From NCBI GenBank assembly GCA_016709875.1, contig JADJLZ010000002.1:744001-808000 (forward strand): 64,000 nt of DNA, in the 5' to 3' direction. The stretch comes from Planctomycetota bacterium (GTDB lineage: Bacteria; Planctomycetota; UBA1135; GCA-002686595). Position numbers and translations under genes: made by a program. This document shows positions 14,834-23,793 of this stretch, in pieces (position 1 is the first letter of the stretch; the number at the start of each line of letters is the position of its first letter). The notes beneath the pieces are model-generated. The model did no database searches. It was not told the origin of the DNA and saw only the letters and a list, made by a program, of their open reading frames with translations.

Positions 14834-17800
14834 CTAGAACTTGAACAGCGCGAGCTTGCGCCGCAGCTGCAACACGAGCGCGTCGGGGTCGACGCTGACC
14901 TGCTGCGGTTCGAACTCGCAGTGGATCACGACCTTCTGCGACTCGCCCGCGCCGAGCGTGACGCTCGCGCGCGATTCGCGGTAGGCCGCGGGCACGCCCT
15001 TCGCCCCGGCGCTCTCCTCGGCGGCGGCGACGACGTTGGAGTCGCTCGGGGCCGTGGAGCGTGACTTTGAACTGTCCGGTTCGTCGGGGAAGCGCTCGCC
15101 GCGGAAGGCGCAGACCTCGACGGGCATCGTGCCCGTGCCTGTGTTGCGCAGGGTGAGCTCGACGTCCCAACCGCCGTCCGCTGATACGGGCGCACGCGTC
15201 ACGTCCTCGAGCTTGTACTCGGGCACGACGACGTGGTGGTACCACTGCTCCACGAAGGCGTCGTAGGCCCGCTGGTCCGGCGCATACTCGCGGATCACTG
15301 GCGTGAAGTCCTGCAATACCGGGTGGTCCGGGCCTTTCTCGAAGCGGCGGATGAACTCCTGGCAGCCGCGCAGCATGTTCGCGCGGCCGACCTGGTTCAG
15401 CATCATCCAGGCCACCATGCCGCCCTTCTCGTAGAGCACGACGCGGTCTCCCGGACGTGAACCGTCGAGTTCGACCATGGGCTTTTCGGAGTCGACCTGC
15501 CGGCCGTCGCCGTACTTCTCCTCGAAGCGCTTGCAGAGTTCGATGCGTTCGCGTTCGCCGCGCATCTCGCCCGTGAGCAGGATCGTCGAGAAATGCGCCA
15601 TGCCCTCGGAGAGGATGTCGCCGCCCGGACCCTCGCCGGGCTCGAGGATATTGCCCCACCACTGGTGCGCGGACTCGTGCGCCGTGACCATGAAGGCCGC
15701 GCTCGCCTTGGGATCGCTGTTCGTGAGGAAGCCGATCGACTCGGAGAAGGTGATGTTGGTCGGGAAGCCCTGCGCGTAGCCCGCGAGCCCCGGGAACTCG
15801 GAGAGTTTCAGCTCGTTCCAGGGGTAGGGATAGAACCACTCCGAGTAGTGCAGCCGCGCGCCGTCGAGGCAGGCGAGCATCTCGTCGACGTTGTACTCGT
15901 GGCCGGGGTGGTAGTAGATCGCGGTGCCCTTGCCGCGCTTCACGGTCCACTTGCCCGCGACGACATTGAAGAAGTTGACCGGGTGGTCGCTCTCCCAGAC
16001 GCTGGTGCGGATGCCCTGCTCGACGGTGTCGCTGGTCAACGTCCCGACCGAGTTGAGCGTGTACTCCTCGGGCGCGTGGATCGTGATCTTCGTGGTCTGC
16101 GGCAGGTTGTTGCCGAAGCCGGACTTCGTCACGCCCTCGTACCAGTCCCTGCGCCAGACCTTGGGATCGGACTTGTTGTCCGCGTCGACGCCGACCGAGT
16201 CGAGGTAGCCCACGACCGGCACGAACTCGGGGCCGAAGCTCGTGAGCACGACGCCCGAGGGCAAGACGAAGTTCTCCGTGCCACCGCCGTTCTTCGTGGA
16301 GCCCTCGGGGAACACGCCCTCGAGCTCGAAGCCCAGCTGCAGCGTCCCGCCCGGAGCGAGCGGTGCTTCGGGCGTGAAGATCTCGAGGCCGGCGCGGTCC
16401 TCGGGCGTGTACTCGGCGCCGCCGAGCGTCCAGTGCACGTTGCGGTAGTGCGCGCCCTTCGTCACCGGGAAGCTCTCGAGCGGCCTGCCCGTGTCGTTCA
16501 TCAGCGTGTACTCGCCGCGCGTGTGCAGGAAGCCGCGTTCGGGCTCGAGCGTGAGATCGACCACCGCGGCGACGATCGCGGGCTTGGGTGCGTCCTTCCA
16601 GGTGGCGATGTTCTTGCGCCAGTAGTCCTTGGCGAGCTTCTCGTAGCGGCCGCCCTGGAATCCGTCGTCGACCGCGGAGTAGAGCGCGATGCCCAGCCCG
16701 AGCGGCACGATCAGGAAGGGCGAGAAGCGCAGCGTGGAGAGCGCGAGCGCGCGCGGCTGGAGTCGCCGGAGCGTCTGGGCCGCGTCGAAGGAACGCCGCG
16801 GGAACACGCGCACGGCGAGCGCGATGCACGCGACCGCGATCGAGAGGTAGAGGAGCCGGTTCAGGACCAGCGCGCCGCGGCCGAGCTCGAAACTGCCCAT
16901 GTCGCTCCACACGAGCGCACCCCACAGGTTCCAGTTGCCGACCCAGTTCATGTGGCCGCGCGCTTGCATCCAGCCTGTGAAGATCAGCACACCCAGCGCG
17001 AGCGCGTAGGTCGTGTAGCGATTGCGGCCGAGGGCGTAGAGCAGCGTGACGAAAGAGTTCCAGGCGACCAGCGTCGGCAGCAGGCACAGGCCCCAGACGA
17101 GCAGGAAGGGCGAGAGCTGCATGCCGACCTTGCCCTGCACGAGCAGCACGATGCCGCACGCGATCCAGGCCGCGGCGAGGATCACGACGCCGACGAGGCT
17201 GTTCGCCAGTGCCTTGCCGAAGAGCACGGCCGCGGTGCGCACGGGCGTCGCGTAGTAGATCGAGAAGAGCCCGCGCGCGTTCTCGCGCTCGAGCGATTCG
17301 ACCGTGTAGAACAGCAGCAGCAGGCCGAGCAGCAGCGTCAGCGTGTTCATTCCGCCGACGGCGAGGGTTCCGGATGTCGAGAGCAGCGGCGTGTCGAAGG
17401 CGCCGACGCGCACGAGCGAGATCGAGATCGTCTGCAGCAGGATCAGAGGCACGAACAGGTACAGCCCCGGCTGATGGCGCAGTTCGCGCAGTTCGGCGCG
17501 CGCCACCTCGGCGACGCCCGCGAGGAGCCCGCGCGTCCTGCTGCTCATGCGCAGCTCGGCGAGCGAACCCGTTCCGGGTGCGCGCGTCGGGCGCGGGAGT
17601 TCGAGCTCCGCCTTGCGCGAGCTCGCGCGCACCCGCACGGCGCCGCGCAGCTCGCGCGCCAGGCGTCGCGACGCGACACCGATGCTCGCGAGGCCTAGCC
17701 CCGCGAGCGCCAGTCGGCTCGCCGCGAAAGCCGCATCGATGCCGAGCGGCTGCGTGTTGTAGAACTCCGCACCACGGTCGACCTGCAACCAGGTGTGCTC

Positions 17801-18493
17801 GAGCCAGCGCAGTCCCGCCGGGTCGAGCAGCATCAGCAGGTTGTCGACGCTGGGCGAGAGCCACGACGGGTTCCAGCTCCAGAGGAAGAAGATGCACGCG
17901 AGCAGCAGGATCGTCGGCAGCGCGAAGACCAGGATCGGCTTGCGCGTCCAGGCGCCGAGCAGAAAGCTCGCGCCGCCCAGGAAGAGCAGCGTGGGCACCG
18001 CGATCCACAGCGCCGGGCGCACGTAGCTCCAGATCGAGAATGGGCCGACGAACTCCGCGCTCGCCGGCGTCTTGAGCGCATGGTTGAAGAAGGCGCGCAG
18101 CGCGAGGTCGGCTCCCAGCGCGAGCGTGAAGGTGGCCGACACGCCGGCGAACTTGCCCCAGACGTACTCGCCCGGTGTGAGCGGCGTGCTGTGCAGCACC
18201 TCGCCCAGCTTGAGTTCCTCGTCGCGGATCACGGTCATGCCCGCGGCGACCGCCAGGAAGAAGCTGTAGAGCAGCACGACTGTCACGGAGAGGCCGAAAG
18301 CGAGCGCGTACTGCGAGGTGATGAAGACGCGCTTGCCGCCGACGTCCGAGTCGCCCGCGGAGATGCGCAGGTTCCCGGTCGAGAAGCCCCAAGCCATCAG
18401 CCCGAGCACGACCAGCAGCACCCAGAAGAGCGGGCGGCGCGTCTGGAAGCGGAACTCGGTGCGCGCGATTTCGAGGAAGCGTGCGATCTTCAT
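14834..18493 (-). CDS. ABC-2 type permease fused to an M1-family aminopeptidase
   Basis: This 1219-residue protein has two halves. Residues 1 to about 590 contain about a dozen membrane helices in two ABC-2-like sets, beginning MKIARFLEIARTEFRFQTRR. The C-terminal 600 residues are an extracytoplasmic M1 (gluzincin) peptidase domain with the zinc motif HESAHQWWGN and the third ligand in LSEGMAHF eighteen residues on (around residues 935-960). Such permease-peptidase fusions occur in several phyla; they may export and process peptides. The start overlaps the stop of the ATPase gene by 4 bases, so the two are coupled and form one transporter. Confidence 0.88.
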   Translation of the reverse strand: MKIARFLEIARTEFRFQTRRPLFWVLLVVLGLMAWGFSTGNLRISAGDSDVGGKRVFITSQYALAFGLSVTVVLLYSFFLAVAAGMTVIRDEELKLGEVLHSTPLTPGEYVWGKFAGVSATFTLALGADLALRAFFNHALKTPASAEFVGPFSIWSYVRPALWIAVPTLLFLGGASFLLGAWTRKPILVFALPTILLLACIFFLWSWNPSWLSPSVDNLLMLLDPAGLRWLEHTWLQVDRGAEFYNTQPLGIDAAFAASRLALAGLGLASIGVASRRLARELRGAVRVRASSRKAELELPRPTRAPGTGSLAELRMSSRTRGLLAGVAEVARAELRELRHQPGLYLFVPLILLQTISISLVRVGAFDTPLLSTSGTLAVGGMNTLTLLLGLLLLFYTVESLERENARGLFSIYYATPVRTAAVLFGKALANSLVGVVILAAAWIACGIVLLVQGKVGMQLSPFLLVWGLCLLPTLVAWNSFVTLLYALGRNRYTTYALALGVLIFTGWMQARGHMNWVGNWNLWGALVWSDMGSFELGRGALVLNRLLYLSIAVACIALAVRVFPRRSFDAAQTLRRLQPRALALSTLRFSPFLIVPLGLGIALYSAVDDGFQGGRYEKLAKDYWRKNIATWKDAPKPAIVAAVVDLTLEPERGFLHTRGEYTLMNDTGRPLESFPVTKGAHYRNVHWTLGGAEYTPEDRAGLEIFTPEAPLAPGGTLQLGFELEGVFPEGSTKNGGGTENFVLPSGVVLTSFGPEFVPVVGYLDSVGVDADNKSDPKVWRRDWYEGVTKSGFGNNLPQTTKITIHAPEEYTLNSVGTLTSDTVEQGIRTSVWESDHPVNFFNVVAGKWTVKRGKGTAIYYHPGHEYNVDEMLACLDGARLHYSEWFYPYPWNELKLSEFPGLAGYAQGFPTNITFSESIGFLTNSDPKASAAFMVTAHESAHQWWGNILEPGEGPGGDILSEGMAHFSTILLTGEMRGERERIELCKRFEEKYGDGRQVDSEKPMVELDGSRPGDRVVLYEKGGMVAWMMLNQVGRANMLRGCQEFIRRFEKGPDHPVLQDFTPVIREYAPDQRAYDAFVEQWYHHVVVPEYKLEDVTRAPVSADGGWDVELTLRNTGTGTMPVEVCAFRGERFPDEPDSSKSRSTAPSDSNVVAAAEESAGAKGVPAAYRESRASVTLGAGESQKVVIHCEFEPQQVSVDPDALVLQLRRKLALFKF

Positions 18494-19398
18494 CGCGTCG
18501 CTCCGGCGAGCAGTCCCTCGTGCGTCACGCGATCGCGGTGCGTCAGCACCAGGTAGGCATCCTCGAGTGTCGCGCGCGCGGGCTCGAAACCCGGCGGCAC
18601 GAGTCCGTCCTGGCGCCAGATGCGCACGCGCAAGCGGCCCTCGACGAGCATCGACTGCGTCACGTGGCAGCGCTCGCGCAGCTCTCCGAGCGCGCCTTTC
18701 GCGACCGAGCCCTCGAAGATCGCGCCCTCGATCAGAGCGCGCGCCTCGACCGGAGTCGTCTCGGCCACCACGCGGCCCTGGGCCAGGATCGCAAAGCGCG
18801 GGCAGAGCACCGAGACGTCCTCGACGATGTGAGTCGAGAGCAGCACGATGCGACCCTCAGCGAGCTCGGCCAGCAGGTGGTAGAAGCGCAGGCGCTCCTC
18901 AGGATCCAGACCGGCTGTGGGCTCGTCGACGATCAAGAGGCGCGGCTCACCCGCGATCGCCTGCGCGATGCCCAGGCGCTGGCGCATGCCGCCCGAGTAG
19001 GTCTTGACCTTGCGCTTGCCCGCCGCGGCGAGGTTGACGCGCTCGAGCAGCTCGCGCACGAGCTTGCGCGTTCCCAGCGGCGACTCGACACCCTTCAGCG
19101 CGAGCAGGTGCTCGAGCATCTGCTCGCCGGTCAGATTGGGATAGAAGCCGAAGTCCTGCGGCAGGTAGCCGAGCCGGCTCCACACGCGGCGCGGATCGGA
19201 GGTGAACTCCTGCCCGTCGAGCTGCGCGCTGCCCGAGGTCGGCTCGAGCAGACCCGCGAGGATGCGCATCAGCGTCGATTTGCCCGCGCCGTTGGGTCCG
19301 AGGAGCCCGAACATGCCCGGCGGGATCTCGAGGCGCACGCCCTGCAGGGCAGCCACGGGGCCGGAATAGACCTTCACCAGATCGTGAATCGAAAGCAT
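18490..19398 (-). CDS. ABC transporter ATP-binding protein
   Basis: This 302-residue cytosolic ATPase energises the downstream permease-peptidase fusion. It has Walker A GPNGAGKST (around 35-43), signature YSGGMRQRLG, Walker B LLIVDEPTAGLD and the H-loop STHIVEDV, in the order and spacing of the DRI/CcmA-type exporters. A C-terminal extension of about 90 residues (ARALIEGAIFEGSVAKGALG and on) is typical of ATPases paired with ABC-2 permeases. It is the first gene of a two-gene operon and is divergent from the lipoprotein gene at 19498. Confidence 0.92.
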   Translation of the reverse strand: MLSIHDLVKVYSGPVAALQGVRLEIPPGMFGLLGPNGAGKSTLMRILAGLLEPTSGSAQLDGQEFTSDPRRVWSRLGYLPQDFGFYPNLTGEQMLEHLLALKGVESPLGTRKLVRELLERVNLAAAGKRKVKTYSGGMRQRLGIAQAIAGEPRLLIVDEPTAGLDPEERLRFYHLLAELAEGRIVLLSTHIVEDVSVLCPRFAILAQGRVVAETTPVEARALIEGAIFEGSVAKGALGELRERCHVTQSMLVEGRLRVRIWRQDGLVPPGFEPARATLEDAYLVLTHRDRVTHEGLLAGATR

Positions 19399-19497
19399 GG
19401 GGGGAAACCGCGGAAGAAGAGGACGGGCCGGGCGCAGCCTTACGTTCCTGGACCCGGTACGATTTCAGCATCCTTCCTTCCTCCGCGGAGATCCGAC

Positions 19498-19887
19498 ATG
19501 AAACTCGCACACCTTGCCCTGCCCCTGTGCCTCCTCGCCGGCGCCTGCAGCGGGGAGGACGCCCGCGCGGCGGCCAAGGAGACGGTCGACACGGCCAAGA
19601 GCGTGATCGCCGACTTCCAGAGTGCAGCCAAGGAGAAGCTCGCCGACGCCAAGACCGCGATCGAGGAGCTCCGGCAGAAGGCGCAACAGGCGGCGCAGGA
19701 GCACAAGCCGGAGCTCGAAGCGCTCGCGCGCGACCTCGAGCAGCAGCGCCAAGAGCTCGTGACGAAGCTCGGGCAGCTGAAGGACGAGTCCGCGGAAAAG
19801 CTCGCGGCGGCCAGACGCGATCTCGAGCCGAAGCTCGCCGAGCTGAAGCAGAAGGCGCACGAGGCGCTCGAGCGCCTCAAGCAGTAG
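19498..19887 (+). CDS. small coiled-coil lipoprotein, paralogue of 14354-14773
   Basis: This 129-residue protein starts MKLAHLALPLCLLAGACSG with a lipobox LAGAC, then a continuous amphipathic helix (KEKLADAKTAIEELRQKAQQ, then HKPELEALARDLEQQRQELV). It matches the lipoprotein at 14354-14773 in signal peptide, in the ADFQ-(S/K)(A/S)-x-EKLA segment and in the EIEPK/DLEPK-x-x-EL near the end. The pair brackets the ABC transporter operon, which lies on the opposite strand. The function is unknown. Its stop codon is only 7 bases from the end of the convergent oxidoreductase gene. Confidence 0.8.
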   Translation: MKLAHLALPLCLLAGACSGEDARAAAKETVDTAKSVIADFQSAAKEKLADAKTAIEELRQKAQQAAQEHKPELEALARDLEQQRQELVTKLGQLKDESAEKLAAARRDLEPKLAELKQKAHEALERLKQ

Positions 19888-19894
19888 CCGCGGG

Positions 19895-21061
19895 TCAGGC
19901 CGTGGTCTTTTCGCTCGCGCGCAGCCGCAAACCGGAGATCGCCAACCAGGCGCGCGGGTCGCGCACGAGTCCGCGGTAGCTGCGCAGACCGCAAACGATG
20001 TCGGTGAGCACCTCGCAGGCCGTCGCGCCGTTGCGTTCGAGCACGCGCCGCGCGAGCGCGGGCCGACGGTAGAGCAGGCCCGCGAAAGCGCGCGCCCAGC
20101 GCAACTCGGGCAGGATCTCCGCACGCAAGGCGCGCACGTAGTGCCGCACCGCACGGCCCGGATCGCCGTCGGCTTCCACGATCGCGCGACCTGCCAGACG
20201 GCCGCTCTCCAGCGCGAGCGAGATGCCCTCGGCCGTGAGCGGGTCGACGAGCCCGGCCGCGTCGCCGGCGAGCAACACGCCGTCGCGTGCGCAGAGCTGG
20301 CGCGGCCGTATCGGGATCACGCAGCCCGAAAGGTGCCGCACGCGCGAGCCGGAGAGCCCGTGGCGAGCGAGGTGGCGCTCGAGCTCGCCGCGCAGGTCCT
20401 TCGCGCCGCGTTGCGCCGCGAGCACGCCCACCGAAAGGTGTTCGCGCTTGGGGAAGACCCAGCTGTAGCCGGGCGCTCCCGTCCCGAAGTCGAAGAGCGC
20501 GCTCCCCGCGAAGCGCTCGAAGAGTCCGGGCGCGCATTCGATCTCGGCCTCGAGGGCGGGGATGGTCGCGAGCGTCTCCTCGAAGCCGGCGAGGCGCGCG
20601 ACCACGCCGCGCGCGCCGTCGGCCCCGACCAGATTGCGGCACTCGAACTCGCCCGCGCTCGTCGACAGGCGGTAGCCCGCACCGCCGCGCTCGAGCGCCT
20701 GGAGCGCGACCGGCGTGTGCAACTGCGCGCCTGCGTCGCGGGCCAATTCCGCGAGCGCGCAGTCGAGCTCCGCGCGCATGGTCATGCTCACGATCGGCAG
20801 CTCGCGCGTGACCTCGACGGTTGCGGCGCCCGCGAAGGGAACCAGCCGCGCCACGCGGCACTCGCGCTCGAGCGGCAGCTCGAAACCCTCCGGCAGGCGC
20901 ACGCGGCCGCGCCAGACGAGGCCGCCACCGCAGGTCTTGTCGCGCGGCAGCGGGTGTTTCTCGATCAGCGCGACGCTCCGGCCCGCGCGCGCGAGCTCGA
21001 AGGCCGCGAGCGCTCCCGCGGGCCCGGCGCCGACCACCACGGTCTCGAACACGGCCGTCAT
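19895..21061 (-). CDS. FAD-dependent oxidoreductase, geranylgeranyl-reductase-like
   Basis: This 388-residue flavoprotein has an N-terminal Rossmann motif VVVGAGPAGALAAFELARAG (6-25), a CGGGLVWRG segment typical of the geranylgeranyl reductase / digeranylgeranylglycerophospholipid reductase group, and a GDAAGLVDPLTAEGI motif that binds FAD near residue 275. Members hydrogenate isoprenoid double bonds or act on related lipids or quinones; the substrate here is not shown. The start at ATG 21061 is chosen because it immediately precedes the FAD motif; it lies 20 bases from the stop of the upstream minus-strand gene. Confidence 0.85.
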   Translation of the reverse strand: MTAVFETVVVGAGPAGALAAFELARAGRSVALIEKHPLPRDKTCGGGLVWRGRVRLPEGFELPLERECRVARLVPFAGAATVEVTRELPIVSMTMRAELDCALAELARDAGAQLHTPVALQALERGGAGYRLSTSAGEFECRNLVGADGARGVVARLAGFEETLATIPALEAEIECAPGLFERFAGSALFDFGTGAPGYSWVFPKREHLSVGVLAAQRGAKDLRGELERHLARHGLSGSRVRHLSGCVIPIRPRQLCARDGVLLAGDAAGLVDPLTAEGISLALESGRLAGRAIVEADGDPGRAVRHYVRALRAEILPELRWARAFAGLLYRRPALARRVLERNGATACEVLTDIVCGLRSYRGLVRDPRAWLAISGLRLRASEKTTA

Positions 21062-21080
21062 GGGGCGCGCGTCCGCGGCC

Positions 21081-21678
21081 TCACTCGGCCCACAGGCGCC
21101 GCAGGACCTCGAGCGGTTCCTGCGAGGCGCCGCGCGAGCCGTAGCGGAACGAGCGCATGAGCTCGCCCAGCGCGCGGTTCTCCGCGCCGTCCACGAGCTC
21201 GGCGCGCCGCAGCCGCGGCCAGACAGTGCGCCACACGCGCCCGGTGAGTTCGGGCTGCAACGGCATCTCGCCTGCTGCAGCGAGCGCATTGATCGAGAAC
21301 ACGATGCGCGTCTCGGTATCGTGCTCGCGCTCGAGCGCATCGAGCAGGCGGTTGAGGACGCTCGCCGAACGCAGCTTCCACAGGCCCTTGGCCGTCGCTG
21401 CGCGCACCATCGGTTGCGCATCCGCGAGGCGCGTGAGCCAGGTGTCCACGGTGGCGGGCGCGAGCGTGCGGTCGAGCCGGTCGCGCGCCTCGCCGGTCGA
21501 GATCCCCTCGGAGTAGCGCGCGATCCAGCCCTTCCAGTCGATCGAGCCGTGCTCGCGCATCAGGTCGAAGACGATCGCCCACCCGACGAAGTGTGCGAGC
21601 ACGTTCTCGCGCGTGTCAGAGTCCTCTCCCGCGCGCAGGCGGCACAGGCGCTCGAGCTCGTCGTTGGCGATGCGCTGC
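21081..21678 (-). pseudogene. C-terminal part of a frameshifted secreted peptidase-like protein
   Basis: From about 21678 this frame reads RLGEQRIANDELERLCRLRA, then NVLAHFVGWAIVFDLMREHG, then a helical repeat-like tail ending VLRRLWAE. It looks like the continuation of the peptidase-like protein encoded at 21679-22242, which stops at 21679 in the neighbouring frame. No start codon lies at the junction; the in-frame ATG at 21749 is inside the upstream coding sequence and encodes an antisense-like string. One inserted base, or two missing ones, near 21680 explains the arrangement. Confidence 0.6.
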
Positions 21679-22242
21679 TCACCGAGCCTCGCGCAGCGGC
21701 CAGCAGGCGAGCCCGTCGACGGTCCAGACCGAATCGACCAGGATCCCATCCCCGATCAGCGAGGCGAGCCCCTCCTCGAGCCACAGCGGCAGGTCGCTCG
21801 TGATCTCCGCGAGGCGCGCGTGTACGAGCTCGTGCGCGGCGGTGCCGGCGTCCGGTGCGCCCAGGTAGATGCCCGAAGGCGCGCCGAAGGGGCTCGAGGA
21901 GTGCACGTGCCAGGCGCGCACGCGCGCGAGTCCGATGCCCGGCACGACTTGCGTCGATCCGGAGTCGGACTGGCCGAGCGCGCTCGATCCTTGCCGAGGC
22001 GGGCCCGCGTCCTTCGAGACCGCGTGCACCTGCACGCGCTCGCGGAAGGGCCCGAAGATGTCCTCGACCGTGTGCAGCGCCGGCTCGACCGCGCGCGCGT
22101 AGGCCTCGCGGTCGACCTGCTGCCCGGGCTCCGCGCTGAGCGTCCACTTCGCGTGCTCGGCGACGGTCCTCCAACTCGCGCAGGACGCGAGCATGAGGAG
22201 CAGCAGAACACCTGCCTGGGCCGTCATCTGCCGAAGACGCAT
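21679..22242 (-). CDS. secreted gluzincin-like peptidase (lipoprotein), truncated by frameshift
   Basis: This is a 187-residue frame with a lipoprotein signal (MRLRQMTAQAGVLLLLMLASC) and an HELVH zinc-binding motif in GTAAHELVHARLAEITSDLP, followed by LWLEEGLASLIGDG, which supplies the glutamate ligand. This is the pattern of peptidase-MA-like proteins frequent in planctomycetes. The frame ends at 21679 right after GLACWPLREAR; the rest of the domain appears in another frame downstream. ATG 22242 or 22227 could be the start. Transcription is divergent from the deo operon. Confidence 0.7.
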   Translation of the reverse strand: MRLRQMTAQAGVLLLLMLASCASWRTVAEHAKWTLSAEPGQQVDREAYARAVEPALHTVEDIFGPFRERVQVHAVSKDAGPPRQGSSALGQSDSGSTQVVPGIGLARVRAWHVHSSSPFGAPSGIYLGAPDAGTAAHELVHARLAEITSDLPLWLEEGLASLIGDGILVDSVWTVDGLACWPLREAR

Positions 22243-22299
22243 GTCGACAACGTATACGTGAGATCCGTCGCACCGACTAGTAGACACTGGCGCGAGCCT

Positions 22300-22328
22300 T
22301 TGGCGGGCCGCAGTTCCACGGCTATGAT
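22300..22328 (+). promoter_or_regulatory. putative sigma-70 promoter of the deo operon
   Basis: TTGGCG (22300-22305) and TATGAT (22323-22328) are separated by 17 bases and match the -35 and -10 consensus at 4 and 5 positions. The predicted start near 22335 gives a leader of about 37 bases to ATG 22372. A perfect 10-base palindrome ACGTATACGT (22250-22259) lies in the same divergent intergenic region and could be an operator; this is only a suggestion. Confidence 0.45.
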
Positions 22329-22371
22329 CGGCCCGTACCCCCGTGCCCCGGCCCAGCAGATCAGGATCAAC

Positions 22372-22605
22372 ATGGCGAGCTTTCGTGTCGAACTCGATGC
22401 CCCGAACCACATCGTCCTCGTGATGGTCCTCGAGGACGACGGCAAGGAGCACGACTACCAGTTCGACTTCGACCCGCGCTCGGGCCGTTACGAGTTCTCC
22501 GAGCGCGATCTGCTCGAGCGCGATTTCGGCACGGAATGGGTCGAGGACATGGAGAACCAGGTCCGCGAGACGATCCAGCGCGCGCTCGCGGGCAAGACGG
22601 CCTGA
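22372..22605 (+). CDS. small conserved-looking hypothetical protein
   Basis: This 77-residue acidic protein starts MASFRVELDAPNHIVLVMVL and contains a beta-strand-rich first half and a helical second half (EWVEDMENQVRETIQRALAG). Codon use is like the neighbours, and it is followed 9 bases later by deoB, so it is very probably a real first gene of the operon. No family is recognised and no function can be stated. Its position suggests a link to nucleoside salvage or simply co-transcription. Confidence 0.7.
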   Translation: MASFRVELDAPNHIVLVMVLEDDGKEHDYQFDFDPRSGRYEFSERDLLERDFGTEWVEDMENQVRETIQRALAGKTA

Positions 22606-22614
22606 GCGAACCCG

Positions 22615-23793
22615 ATGGCGCGCCGGGTGTTCCTGATCGTGCTCGACTCGCTCGGGGTCGGGGCACTCCCCGACGCAGCGCAGTTCGGCGACGAGGGAGC
22701 GCACACGCTCGACCACCTCGTCGAAGCGGCTGGCGGCCTGGACGCGCCCGAACTCGCGGCACTCGGACTGGGCCACGTCCCCGGCGTGACACGGGTCGCG
22801 CGCGTCGCCGCCCCGCGCGGTGCTTTTGGCCGCTGCGCCGAGCGCGCGCCGGGCAAGGACACCTCCACCGGACACTGGGAGATGATGGGCTGCGTGCTCG
22901 AGCGGCAGTTTCCTGTCTTCCCGCGCGGTTTCCCGGCGGCGATCGTGGATGAATTCGTGCGCCGCGCGCGCGTGCCGGGCGTGCTCTGCAACGCGCCCGC
23001 CTCGGGCACGGAGGTGATCGAGCGCCTCGGCGCAGAGCACCTCGCGAGCGGCAAGCCGATCGTCTACACCAGCGCCGACAGCGTCTTCCAGATCGCGTGC
23101 CACGAGCAGCACTTCGGCCTCGAGCGGCTCTATGAGTGCTGCGCGATCGCGCGCGAGATCCTCGACGCGCATGGGGTCGGACGCGTGATCGCGCGACCCT
23201 TCGTCGGCGAGCCGGGCAGCTTTCGCCGAACCTACAACCGGCGCGACTACTCGCTCGCGCCCTTCTCGGAGACCTCGCTCGACCGCTTGCGGCGCGCGGG
23301 CGTGCCGGTGGTCGGCGTGGGCAAGATCGAGGACATCTTCGCCGGCCGCGGCGTCGGCGAGTCGATCCACACCGAGGGCAACGCCGATGGGATGCGGCGC
23401 ACGATCGAGCTCGCGCGCACGCGCAGCGCACCCTGCCTGGTGTTCGTGAACCTGGTCGACTTCGACATGCTCTACGGTCACCGGCGCGATGCGCACGGCT
23501 ACCGCGCGGCGCTCGAGCAGTTCGACGCAGGCTACGCAGAGCTCTCGCGCGCACTGGCGCCCGAGGATCTCGTGTTCCTGACCGCCGACCACGGCAACGA
23601 CCCGACCTTCACGGCGACCACCGACCACACGCGCGAGTACGTGCCGCTGCTCGTCGACGGCGCGCAGGTGAAGCGCGGAACGGATCTAGGCACGCGCGCC
23701 TCTTTCGCCGACATCGGCGCGAGCGTGGAGGAAGCGCTCGGCCTCCCGCCCACCGGTCCGGGGGAGTCGTTTCTGGCCCAGGTCCTGCGATGA
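22615..23793 (+). CDS. deoB: phosphopentomutase DeoB
   Basis: DeoB interconverts (deoxy)ribose 1-phosphate and 5-phosphate in nucleoside catabolism. The 392-residue protein shows the alkaline-phosphatase-superfamily metal ligands: FLIVLDSLGVGALPD at the N-terminus, KDTSTGHWEMMG (about 82-93, catalytic Thr and a substrate region), GKIEDIFAGRG, DFDMLYGHRRD and TADHGNDPTF towards the C-terminus. Length matches the family (about 390-410). Its stop overlaps the start of the phosphorylase gene (ATGA). It supplies deoxyribose 5-phosphate to DeoC, encoded four genes on. Confidence 0.95.
   Translation: MARRVFLIVLDSLGVGALPDAAQFGDEGAHTLDHLVEAAGGLDAPELAALGLGHVPGVTRVARVAAPRGAFGRCAERAPGKDTSTGHWEMMGCVLERQFPVFPRGFPAAIVDEFVRRARVPGVLCNAPASGTEVIERLGAEHLASGKPIVYTSADSVFQIACHEQHFGLERLYECCAIAREILDAHGVGRVIARPFVGEPGSFRRTYNRRDYSLAPFSETSLDRLRRAGVPVVGVGKIEDIFAGRGVGESIHTEGNADGMRRTIELARTRSAPCLVFVNLVDFDMLYGHRRDAHGYRAALEQFDAGYAELSRALAPEDLVFLTADHGNDPTFTATTDHTREYVPLLVDGAQVKRGTDLGTRASFADIGASVEEALGLPPTGPGESFLAQVLR

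Noticed and set aside
15593..17698. 701-codon plus-strand frame opposite the permease-peptidase gene
   Set aside because: Arg/Glu/Ala-rich shadow with no start context; the minus strand has membrane helices and a zinc motif.
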